From assembly GCA_002311915.1 (NCBI GenBank), contig DCAF01000062.1:1-46000 (forward strand): DNA of 46,000 nt, in the 5' to 3' direction. Of the stretch, positions 39,128 to 46,000 are shown piece after piece (the stretch's first letter is position 1; the number at the start of each line of letters is the position of its first letter). The position numbers and the translations under genes were made by a program. Under the pieces are notes generated by a model. The model was not told the DNA's origin. It did not search any database and worked only from the letters and a program-made list of their open reading frames with translations. Origin of the DNA: Sulfurovum sp. UBA1140. GTDB taxonomy: Bacteria; Campylobacterota; Campylobacteria; Campylobacterales; Sulfurovaceae.

Positions 39128-40323
39128 TGGCTCTCTTTTTTATGGATAAAGTTTCTAAAATTAAAATAGATAAAAAAGAGTATCACCAAAATTAAAAGAG
39201 GAGTGATATAGGATGTTCTTAACACTTTTTGGAAAACTTGAATATTAAGCTTTCCTGTAATACTTTTATCCAGTTTTGTTACCTCTAAAAGGTATTGTCC
39301 TGTATCTAACTTTAGATAAACATTCGCACCAATGGCATTATGGTTCCATGTTTTACCTAGGGTTTTTTGACTAAAGTAGACACTTCTTTTATCAATAGAG
39401 AATATTTTAGTATTGTTTTTATAAACAGTAATTTTATAGGCGTTGAGTGTTGCAGATGAGGATGTTTTAATAGTGATTTGATTTAAAAAAGTATTGTTGG
39501 TGACCCTAAAAAGCTTTTTTGTAGAACTGTTTACTGTTTCAGAAAGAATGATGTTGCTATCATAAATAATGGCTCCTAAAAGCAGAATAAAAATAACAAT
39601 AATCCCATAAAATGAGAGGGGTTTCCCCTCGGCTACTTCATCGTCTATTTTTTCACCAAAGCTCTGTTTTTTAATAACTTGATGCTCTTCTTTAACGCCA
39701 AAGCTCTCATAAACTGTTTGGCTATTTAACTTTTGGGTATGGTAGACCTCTAGCTCTTTTTTACTCTGCTCAATGCTAAGGCTTTGACCTTTAACCCCTT
39801 TGTAGTCCCAACATCTGATTTTATCATTTTTCTTAGCAACCCAATTAAGTTCCCCCTGCACAAAATCTATTCGTGAGTTGTAGGACTCCTCTTCTAAAAG
39901 ATAGTGTCCTTGATTATAAAACGCAGTTTGACCTTTTTTGTTGCTCTCCCATTTTCGTAAATCAAAATCACGTACTCTTCGTGAAAAGCCAATCTCTCCC
40001 GATTCATAAACCAACCACGCATAACCATACAGAGGGGAAAAGAGTAAAAATTCACTCCACTTATCTTCAACATCATCTTCACTTCGGTAGACAATCCAGC
40101 CAATAATGGTCCACTCTATCTCATCTATTTTACCCTGCATACCTATTTTAAAAGGAACATCAGGAGCAATAATATTTCTAAAGTTAGAGAGAATTTTGTA
40201 ATCGTTATTAAGGTCAATAACGCTCTTGCAATAGGCACATGTTACGCTTTGAACTCGACCACCCCCTAAATGACCAAGGGGAGCTGAACACTTGGGGCAT
40301 TTAATGCTATAGACGCGACTCAT
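39124..40323 (-). CDS. DUF4178 protein with N-terminal zinc ribbon and C-terminal membrane part
   Basis: 399 residues. A zinc ribbon opens the protein (KCPKCSAP and TCAYCKSVID), followed by a DUF4178 domain (about 50-190) with a beta pattern around IDEIEWTIIGWIVY and WSEFLLFSPLYGYAWLVYESGEIGF. After a linker there is a TM helix (about 238-255), a beta-rich region and a last TM helix (about 368-388) ending in KKESQ. It overlaps its neighbours by 4 nt on each side. The function of DUF4178 is unknown. Confidence 0.82.
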   Translation of the reverse strand: MSRVYSIKCPKCSAPLGHLGGGRVQSVTCAYCKSVIDLNNDYKILSNFRNIIAPDVPFKIGMQGKIDEIEWTIIGWIVYRSEDDVEDKWSEFLLFSPLYGYAWLVYESGEIGFSRRVRDFDLRKWESNKKGQTAFYNQGHYLLEEESYNSRIDFVQGELNWVAKKNDKIRCWDYKGVKGQSLSIEQSKKELEVYHTQKLNSQTVYESFGVKEEHQVIKKQSFGEKIDDEVAEGKPLSFYGIIVIFILLLGAIIYDSNIILSETVNSSTKKLFRVTNNTFLNQITIKTSSSATLNAYKITVYKNNTKIFSIDKRSVYFSQKTLGKTWNHNAIGANVYLKLDTGQYLLEVTKLDKSITGKLNIQVFQKVLRTSYITPLLILVILFFIYFNFRNFIHKKESQ

Positions 40324-40955
40324 CCATAGACCTTAGTAATTTTAAAGGGATCAATCCAGTTGCCTTTAAAAACTTTCATTCTTTTTGAAGAGGAGCTTTC
40401 AACCGTAATTAATGAACTTCCCCCTTCTGAAAGGTGGGCGTATTGGTGTAGTTTTCCAACGCTAATATTTTCAGGAAGCTCTCCTGTAAATCCTACACAC
40501 TCCCCCTCTCCTATTTCGGTGACCACATAGGTTCCATAGCTCTTACCAAGGGTGAGTTTATGAATGTTATGAAAAGGCATGGTTATTTTTGCCTCTTGTT
40601 CCAGTGCAAAATCACCTTCGTCAATACTTAACCAAAACTCTTGGTTGGCTTCGCCTTTTAAAAACCACTCTTCCCAAAAACCACGACCATAACTGTATCG
40701 AATTTTTCCCAGTGGAAGATAGCTTTTTTTCTCGAAGATAAAAGGTTCTTGAATGTTGATTAACGAGGGTTCAGGGCTAAGAGCCGAAGAATCTCCCAAT
40801 AGGATAACGCTCTTATCTTCTAAAAAAATAGAAGATTTACACGACGGACACTGCACCAGCTTTGACCATTTAAAATAGAGGGGTAGTGTATCACCACATT
40901 GTGGGCAGTTGATACTCTTCTCTATGGTGGCTTGGTAGAGTGTTGGTTTTTTCAT
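40320..40955 (-). CDS. DUF4178 protein with zinc ribbon, short paralogue
   Basis: 211 residues. The N-terminal zinc ribbon reads INCPQCGDTLPLYF ... QCPSCKSSIFL. The DUF4178 core follows (EKKSYLPLGKIRYSYGRGFWEEWFLKGEANQEFWLSIDEGDFAL). There are no TM helices, unlike the next gene, so it is probably cytoplasmic. It heads the co-directional run; the two DUF4178 genes overlap by 4 nt. Confidence 0.82.
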   Translation of the reverse strand: MKKPTLYQATIEKSINCPQCGDTLPLYFKWSKLVQCPSCKSSIFLEDKSVILLGDSSALSPEPSLINIQEPFIFEKKSYLPLGKIRYSYGRGFWEEWFLKGEANQEFWLSIDEGDFALEQEAKITMPFHNIHKLTLGKSYGTYVVTEIGEGECVGFTGELPENISVGKLHQYAHLSEGGSSLITVESSSSKRMKVFKGNWIDPFKITKVYG

Positions 40956-41088
40956 AACAGAATTATACTCTTTTAACTCTTTATTTTGTTTTAAGTTTGG
41001 TGTGATTATTAGTTTTAATTATTAAGATTATTTTGTAAAAAATAGGTGTTTTATTGTTTTAAAATATTCTTTGTAGTACAATAGCTTC
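40956..41088. promoter_or_regulatory. Divergent promoter region
   Basis: 133 AT-rich nt between the DUF4178 gene (minus) and the DUF5011 protein gene (plus). TACAAT at 41077-41082 is six bases before the plus-strand ATG, again with no ribosome binding site, so the plus transcript may be leaderless. Confidence 0.45.
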
Positions 41089-42135
41089 ATGAAATACTTT
41101 TTAATATTATCACTGTTTTTATGTAGTGGAGCCTTTGCCGTTACGTATGAAGATTCTGAAGATAAAGGTACCAAAGGCTGGAAACTTTATAAGGATACAA
41201 CCACCTCAACCATCAAGAATATCTATGATGAAGCAAGGGGGAGTCGGGTTATTTTGTTAAAAGGAAAAGATACTCAAAATGGCTATATGTTTGCCCTAGA
41301 GCGTGATTCGGTGGCGTGGAATAAGACCGAAGGAAAACGTATAAAATGGAGCATGAGCAGTACAGAACATTTTGTTATTTTTATCAGTTTACAGACCAGC
41401 AATGGGCATCGTACCCTGATTTATACTTCGGGCAGTCAAGATGGAAAGGGGTATTACAGTTTGGGGGAACAAGCCACCAATGGAAAATGGCACACTTTTA
41501 ATCGAGATTTAGATAAAGATTTTAAAAAGTATGAACCCAGTAATGAGATTATTGCAGTAGATACTTTTTTTGTTCGTGGTAATATTAGAATAGATGATAT
41601 TAAGATACTAGATTCTCATAAAAAAGTAACTATTAAAAAAGTGACAACAAAATCCAAAGAGAGTCAACTCTCGACAGTTGCTGTAGTCCCTCAAGTAATT
41701 GAACCAAAGATTGAGGTGATTGTTAAAAAAACCACTTCTACAACCATAGACAATGTTCCCCCCGTTATTACACTTCATGGAGATGAGACAATTATACTGA
41801 ATTTAGGAGAACCTTATCATGAAAAAGGAGCCACTGCGATGGACAATCATGATGGTGAACTCCCCGTTGAGATCTCAGATACGGTAGATATTAATCGAGT
41901 GGGCATGTACACACTCTTTTATATTGCTAAAGATAAGGCAAACAACACTTCAATTACCACCCGAATCGTAAATGTGGGCAGTAGACCCAAGCAAAACAGT
42001 CGAAAACCAAGCATAGTTAAACGTGCAACAAATTTAGAATCGGTACGTCTTCCATACCAAGATTTAGATGTTCCACCAGAGATAGACTTTCCACCCGAAG
42101 AGGAAGCGTTGATAGAGGGGATTAATTTTGATTAG
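41089..42135 (+). CDS. Secreted protein with beta-sandwich domain and DUF5011 (Ig-like) domain
   Basis: 348 residues with signal peptide (cleavage near GAFAVTYE). Residues 20-185 look like a jelly-roll binding domain (NGKWHTFNRDLDKDF, IIAVDTFFVRGNIRIDDIKIL). A Lys/Thr/Val linker leads to a DUF5011-type Ig-like domain at about 222-298 (VPPVITLHGDETIILNLGEPY, GMYTLFYIAKDKANN). The acidic, Pro-rich tail is DVPPEIDFPPEEEALIEG. Probably a surface or periplasmic carbohydrate- or protein-binding protein. It lies 26 nt before ligA. Confidence 0.78.
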   Translation: MKYFLILSLFLCSGAFAVTYEDSEDKGTKGWKLYKDTTTSTIKNIYDEARGSRVILLKGKDTQNGYMFALERDSVAWNKTEGKRIKWSMSSTEHFVIFISLQTSNGHRTLIYTSGSQDGKGYYSLGEQATNGKWHTFNRDLDKDFKKYEPSNEIIAVDTFFVRGNIRIDDIKILDSHKKVTIKKVTTKSKESQLSTVAVVPQVIEPKIEVIVKKTTSTTIDNVPPVITLHGDETIILNLGEPYHEKGATAMDNHDGELPVEISDTVDINRVGMYTLFYIAKDKANNTSITTRIVNVGSRPKQNSRKPSIVKRATNLESVRLPYQDLDVPPEIDFPPEEEALIEGINFD

Positions 42136-42161
42136 ATAGAATGAGCATAAAAGAGATACTA

Positions 42162-44108
42162 ATGATTAATGAAATCTATCTAAAAAAAATAAATATTTTA
42201 AAAGAGTGGGCAACAGCGTACTATGTTCAAGACAATCCTCTTGCTACGGATGAGGAGTACGACCGACTCTACCATGAAGTGCTTGATTATGAACGTACTT
42301 ATCCCCATAAAGTAGCAGATGATACACCTACCAAAAGAGTAGGGGGTATTGTTCGTGATGAGTTTACCAAAGCCAAGCACATTAAACGTATGTGGAGCAT
42401 GGAGGATATCTTTGCAACTGATGCACTACAAGAGTGGCTAGATAGGGTTGTTAAAAATGTAGGAGTCACTGCATACTTTTGCGAACCAAAGTTTGATGGT
42501 GCGAGTATGAACCTATTATATGAAGAGGGAAAATTGGTACGAGCCATTACCCGTGGTGATGGAGTTATGGGAGAAAATGTAACCGAAAATGTTCGTACCA
42601 TTCGCTCTGTTCCCTTAAGTATTGATTACTTGGGGCAGATAGAGATTCGTGGTGAAGTGGTTATTCGTAAAGATGATTTTGAAGCAATAAACAAAGAACG
42701 ACTTAAAGAGCGAGGTAGCGTATTTGCCAATCCACGTAATGCAGCAGCAGGAAGTCTGCGACACTTGGATTCATCGGTAACGGCTAAACGGCGTTTGGTC
42801 TTTTACCCTTGGGGATTGGGAGAGAACCAATTACAAGAGCATAAGCTTTCTAATAAAATGGATTTTATTTATGAACTTGGATTTTTAAAACCACCCTACA
42901 GTAAAGCTTGTTCTAGCATAGAAGAGATAGAGGAATTTTACCATTTTCTGATTGCTAAACGTGATGAAATTCCCGTTATGATGGATGGCATGGTGGTTAA
43001 AGTAGATGAGGTCATCAAACAAGAGCAGTTGGGCTATACAGTAAAAGTACCCAAATGGATGTGTGCCTATAAGTTTCCTGCCGTTGAGAAGGTTACACGG
43101 GTTAATTCAATTACCCTACAAGTGGGGCGAACAGGAGTTCTTACCCCCGTAGCCGAAGTAGAACCCATCGAGATAGAAGGAGCCATTATCTCCCGTGCAA
43201 CCCTGCATAACTTTGATGAGATAGAGCGAAAAGGTTTAATGGTGGGGGATTGGGTTATTTTAATTCGTTCAGGTGATGTGATTCCGAAAATTACCAAAGT
43301 TTTAGATGATCGACGTGATGGCTCAGAAGTAGCCATTGTAAGACCAACGGTTTGCCCCACCTGCTACTCTAAAGTGCTTGATGAGGGAACACTAATAAAA
43401 TGCCAAAATTTGGACTGTCCTGATCGTGTGGTGAACTCTATTATTCATTTTGCCAAAAAAGGGTGTATGAATATTGATGGATTGGGGTCAAGAATTGTTG
43501 AAATACTGGTTAAAGAGCAAAAAATTAATGATATTTTAGGACTCTATCATTTAAAAGTTGAAGATATGGAGGGGTTAGAGGGGTTTAAAGAGAAGCGTAT
43601 TAATAAGCTTCTTGATGCCATAGCCGATACCAAAGGGGTGGTGTTAGCCAAACTAATTTTTGCCATGGGGATAGAACATATTGGTGCAGTGGCAAGTAAA
43701 TCTATTGCTTTAGAGTTTGGACTGGGGTTGGTAGATACCAAAGAAGAGGAACTGATTGCCATTGATGGTATTGGTCAAGAGATGGCAAACTCCTTTTTAG
43801 AATTTATGCGTGTGAATCGTACATTTGTTTTAAAACTTTTTGACGTTATAGAGCCTACGGTCGAAGAGAAAGTAGAAGCAAAAGAGAACCCCTTTAAAGA
43901 TAAGACAGTGGTTTTAACAGGCACGATGTCGGTTGGTCGAGGGGTGGTTAAAGAGATGATAGAAAAACTGGGTGCAAAAGTAAGTAGTTCGGTCAGTAAA
44001 AAAACTGATTTTTTAATTTATGGTGAGAACGCAGGAACTAAATTAACCAAAGCAGAAAAATTAGGAGTAACAACATTGAGTGAAGAGGTGATGAGAGAGA
44101 TGTTATGA
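42162..44108 (+). CDS. ligA: NAD-dependent DNA ligase
   Basis: 648 residues from ATG 42162; the frame extends to ATG 42141, but 42162 has AAAGAG upstream and gives the N-terminus and length typical of campylobacterial LigA. Domains in order: Ia (YYVQDNPLATDEEYDRLY), adenylation with EPKFDGAS (Lys110), OB fold with VQVGRTG-like LQVGRTGVLTPVAEVEP, Zn finger with four Cys (CPTC ... CQNLDCP), HhH region and C-terminal BRCT (KTVVLTGTMSVGRG). It seals nicks in replication and repair. Confidence 0.97.
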   Translation: MINEIYLKKINILKEWATAYYVQDNPLATDEEYDRLYHEVLDYERTYPHKVADDTPTKRVGGIVRDEFTKAKHIKRMWSMEDIFATDALQEWLDRVVKNVGVTAYFCEPKFDGASMNLLYEEGKLVRAITRGDGVMGENVTENVRTIRSVPLSIDYLGQIEIRGEVVIRKDDFEAINKERLKERGSVFANPRNAAAGSLRHLDSSVTAKRRLVFYPWGLGENQLQEHKLSNKMDFIYELGFLKPPYSKACSSIEEIEEFYHFLIAKRDEIPVMMDGMVVKVDEVIKQEQLGYTVKVPKWMCAYKFPAVEKVTRVNSITLQVGRTGVLTPVAEVEPIEIEGAIISRATLHNFDEIERKGLMVGDWVILIRSGDVIPKITKVLDDRRDGSEVAIVRPTVCPTCYSKVLDEGTLIKCQNLDCPDRVVNSIIHFAKKGCMNIDGLGSRIVEILVKEQKINDILGLYHLKVEDMEGLEGFKEKRINKLLDAIADTKGVVLAKLIFAMGIEHIGAVASKSIALEFGLGLVDTKEEELIAIDGIGQEMANSFLEFMRVNRTFVLKLFDVIEPTVEEKVEAKENPFKDKTVVLTGTMSVGRGVVKEMIEKLGAKVSSSVSKKTDFLIYGENAGTKLTKAEKLGVTTLSEEVMREML

Positions 44109-44120
44109 TTTAACTTCTCT

Positions 44121-44143
44121 TCGTTAGGATTTTTTCCTAACGA
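44121..44143 (+). terminator. Hairpin after ligA
   Basis: A perfect 9-bp stem (TCGTTAGGA with TCCTAACGA) with a TTTTT loop, 12 nt after the ligA stop. No T run follows, so termination may need a factor, or it may protect the 3' end. Confidence 0.55.
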
Positions 44144-44163
44144 GTGGATAATTAAAAATCTGC

Positions 44164-44169
44164 TATAAT
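44164..44169 (+). promoter_or_regulatory. Candidate -10 box for der
   Basis: TATAAT about 30 nt before the der ATG at 44199, right after the ligA hairpin. Confidence 0.5.
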
Positions 44170-44198
44170 TTCAATAATTTTTTAGAAAGATATATATT

Positions 44199-45593
44199 AT
44201 GATAAAACTTAAAAAAGTCGCCATTTTAGGACGACCAAATGTTGGAAAAAGCTCCCTTTTTAACCGATTAGCCAGACAACGTGATGCCATTACCTCGGAT
44301 GTGGTGGGAACCACCCGAGATATTAAAAAAAGAGTCGTTACCATTTCGGGTAACCGTGATTTTGAAGTGATTGATACAGGGGGTATTGATGACAGTACCG
44401 AGATGTTTGCCACGGTTAAAAAGCTCTCACTTTGTGCAGCCGATACGGCTGATGTTATTATTTTTATTGTTGATGGTAAAAATATTCCTCAAGAAGAGGA
44501 TAGAGAGCTTTTTTACAATCTTCAATCATTAGGAAAACCGATTGCTCTTGTGGTAAATAAAATTGACAACGACAAAGATGAGAGCCTTCGATATTGGGAT
44601 TTCTTAGAGTTTGGTGCTGATATTACTCTGCCGATGTCGGTTAGTCATAATAGATACATGAATGATTTTTATGGATGGTTAGAAAAGTATGTTCCCGAAA
44701 AAGAGGAAGCTCCTCAAGTGGTTGAAAATAGTGAACCAAGCTTTGAAGATATTTTAGAGATGGTTCATGACGAGAAAGAAGAAGAGGCAGATAATGAGAT
44801 TAAAGTGGCAATTATTGGTCGTGTTAATACAGGAAAAAGCTCTCTACTTAATGCGTTGCTTCAAAAAGAACGTGCCGTTGTCTCCCCTGTTGCAGGCACC
44901 ACGATTGACCCGATTGATGAGATGATGGAGTATCAAGACCATAAAATAACTTTTGTTGATACAGCCGGTATACGACGACGGGGAAGAATTCTTGGAATTG
45001 AAAAATACGCATTGACCCGAACCGAAGAGATGCTTAAAGAGGCAGACATTGCTCTTTTAATGATTGATTCAACAGTCGGGGTACTTGAACTTGATGAGCG
45101 TATTGCTAACTTAATAGAAAAATACAGATTGGGTTGTCTAATTGTCCTAAATAAATGGGACATTCGAGATGAAAAAACCTACGAGAAAGCAGTCGAGGAT
45201 ATTCGTGATGAGCTTAAATTTTTACACTATGCCCCATTAATTACCGTTTCGGCAAAAACAGGTCTACGGGTGCATAAAATTTTAGATGATATTGTTGCCA
45301 TGTATGGGCGATATAAACAGCGTATTCCAACATCAAAACTAAACGAAGTGCTTAAGTTTGCGATTACTCGACATCACCCGCCAACACTAAATGGTGCAGT
45401 GGTCAACATTAAATTTGCAACACAATATGAGACCAAGCCACCTAAAATTGCCATTATTATGAATCGACCAGATGGGCTACACTTTTCGTATAAACGCTAT
45501 CTAAGCAATGTTTTTAGGTCTAAATTTGATTTTGAAGGGGTTCCTCTTGACCTATCTGGTCGAAAACGTGGACAGCGAATGGATGATGATTAA
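44199..45593 (+). CDS. der: Ribosome-assembly GTPase Der (EngA)
   Basis: 464 residues with two tandem G domains. First: GRPNVGKSSLFN, DTGGID, NKID. Second: GRVNTGKSSLLN, DTAGIRRRG, NKWD. An acidic linker (EEAPQVVENSEPSFEDILE...) separates them, and the C-terminal KH-like domain ends in GRKRGQR. Der is needed for 50S subunit assembly. It ends 9 nt from a convergent small frame. Confidence 0.97.
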   Translation: MIKLKKVAILGRPNVGKSSLFNRLARQRDAITSDVVGTTRDIKKRVVTISGNRDFEVIDTGGIDDSTEMFATVKKLSLCAADTADVIIFIVDGKNIPQEEDRELFYNLQSLGKPIALVVNKIDNDKDESLRYWDFLEFGADITLPMSVSHNRYMNDFYGWLEKYVPEKEEAPQVVENSEPSFEDILEMVHDEKEEEADNEIKVAIIGRVNTGKSSLLNALLQKERAVVSPVAGTTIDPIDEMMEYQDHKITFVDTAGIRRRGRILGIEKYALTRTEEMLKEADIALLMIDSTVGVLELDERIANLIEKYRLGCLIVLNKWDIRDEKTYEKAVEDIRDELKFLHYAPLITVSAKTGLRVHKILDDIVAMYGRYKQRIPTSKLNEVLKFAITRHHPPTLNGAVVNIKFATQYETKPPKIAIIMNRPDGLHFSYKRYLSNVFRSKFDFEGVPLDLSGRKRGQRMDDD

Positions 45594-45602
45594 TCCTCTT
45601 TA

Positions 45603-45827
45603 TTATTTTTTATCTGAAAAGGTTGAGGATAATTTGTTAAAAAAGCTTGAAATTTCACCCATTGCTTCAACGGCTAATTTTCCAACACTCTCTTTTGAGG
45701 TATTAAAATCTTCGGTGATTTTTTTACCTTTTTTATCCCAAAAATCTTCTGCATCCATCTTGGCAAGGTGTGCTTTTAACGATGCCGTATCAAAGGCTGT
45801 TTGTGTATTTTTAGCCACATTATCCAA
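45603..45827 (-). CDS. Small hypothetical helical protein
   Basis: Up to 74 residues. The start is unclear: TTG 45827 or GTG 45818 are the first candidates and neither has a ribosome binding site. The sequence is an amphipathic, charged helix pattern (LAKMDAEDFWDKKGKKITEDFNTSKESVGKLAVEAMGE broken by two Gly). It is convergent with der. Composition looks protein-like, but no family was recognised. Confidence 0.45.
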   Translation of the reverse strand: MDNVAKNTQTAFDTASLKAHLAKMDAEDFWDKKGKKITEDFNTSKESVGKLAVEAMGEISSFFNKLSSTFSDKK

Positions 45828-45971
45828 AAGTTAATAATTTAACAATATAATATATTTTACAACATAAATTGTTAACTATTTCTTAAGGGGTTTTTTAAAT
45901 TCTACAATCCTCTTGAATTCAAACTATGTTATAATTTCTATCGTTAAATCCCCATTCCACAAGGAAACTAT
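45828..45971. promoter_or_regulatory. Intergenic region with a promoter for the right-edge gene
   Basis: TATAAT at 45930-45935 lies about 37 nt before the ATG at 45972, and AAGGAAA is its ribosome binding site. The rest is AT-rich with nothing else recognised. Confidence 0.5.
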
Positions 45972-46000
45972 ATGCGACTAAAAAAAGTAGAAATAATTAA
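45972..46000 (+). CDS. Start of a gene cut by the right edge
   Basis: Only MRLKKVEII plus part of the next codons is visible, with a good ribosome binding site and promoter upstream. This N-terminus is reminiscent of SMC-type or RecN/RecF-like ATPases, but nine residues are not enough to assign it. Confidence 0.5.

Noticed and set aside
43067..43360. 97-codon minus-strand frame inside ligA
   Set aside because: It is antisense to the OB-fold and zinc-finger region of ligA; no independent support.

Overview
The window reads as an AT-rich chromosomal stretch of a Campylobacterota (epsilonproteobacterial) genome, probably a free-living sulfur- or hydrogen-oxidising type related to Sulfurovum/Sulfurimonas. 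The basis is family content (NspC-type carboxynorspermidine decarboxylase, short RuvX and DprA, a LigA of campylobacterial length, many small thioredoxin-fold proteins), promoters with a T-rich stretch before an extended TATAAT box, and tightly packed genes with ATGA-type overlaps. The genus is inference. No tRNA, rRNA, CRISPR array, prophage or intact insertion sequence was seen.

Layout. 1-5836 (minus): heavy-metal RND efflux operon (small Cys-rich protein, small secreted protein, TolC-like, adaptor, CusA/CzcA-like pump cut by the left edge). 5897-6786 (minus): TlpA-like thioredoxin and RuvX. 6878-8114 (plus): secreted Arg/Tyr/Asn-rich protein, then what looks like a deletion remnant of a PDC-sensor gene. 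8129-9346 (minus): NagZ-like lipoprotein. 9635-14280 (plus): DEAD-box helicase, then a run of two thioredoxin-fold proteins and two membrane proteins. 14342-17208 (minus): DprA, a coiled-coil protein, a DASS-family transporter. 17280-20110: accessory patch with an RHH/MazF toxin-antitoxin pair (plus), convergent with a three-gene operon encoding a ZorA/MotA-like channel with a long coiled-coil tail, a ZorB/MotB-like OmpA-domain protein and an unrecognised partner (minus). 20201-25840 (minus): a large alpha-2-macroglobulin with an extra C-terminal domain. 26095-28279 (plus): PLP deaminase and HisD. 28393-31619 (minus): response regulator with a ribbon-helix-helix output, nitrilase-like pseudoenzyme, XseB, MetX, CopD-like membrane protein. 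31740-32570 (plus): DsbC-like. 32646-33905 (minus): MetY. 33954-40955 (minus): a ten-gene co-directional run containing two DUF4178 proteins, DUF350, a membrane-fused spermidine synthase, NspC, a ThiF-like E1, a lipoprotein, RidA and a transglutaminase-like protein. 41089-45593 (plus): secreted DUF5011 protein, LigA, Der. 45972 onward: start of a truncated gene.

Most notable: (1) a 50-bp palindromic repeat present four times, each directly downstream of a gene's 3' end and in that gene's orientation, with compensatory changes that preserve a small internal hairpin; (2) the ZorAB-like trio without Zorya effectors; (3) the polyamine/DUF350/DUF4178 cluster. Smaller points are several probable leaderless mRNAs, a likely ATT start codon, a nitrilase homologue lacking its catalytic Cys and Lys, and a receiver-RHH fusion.
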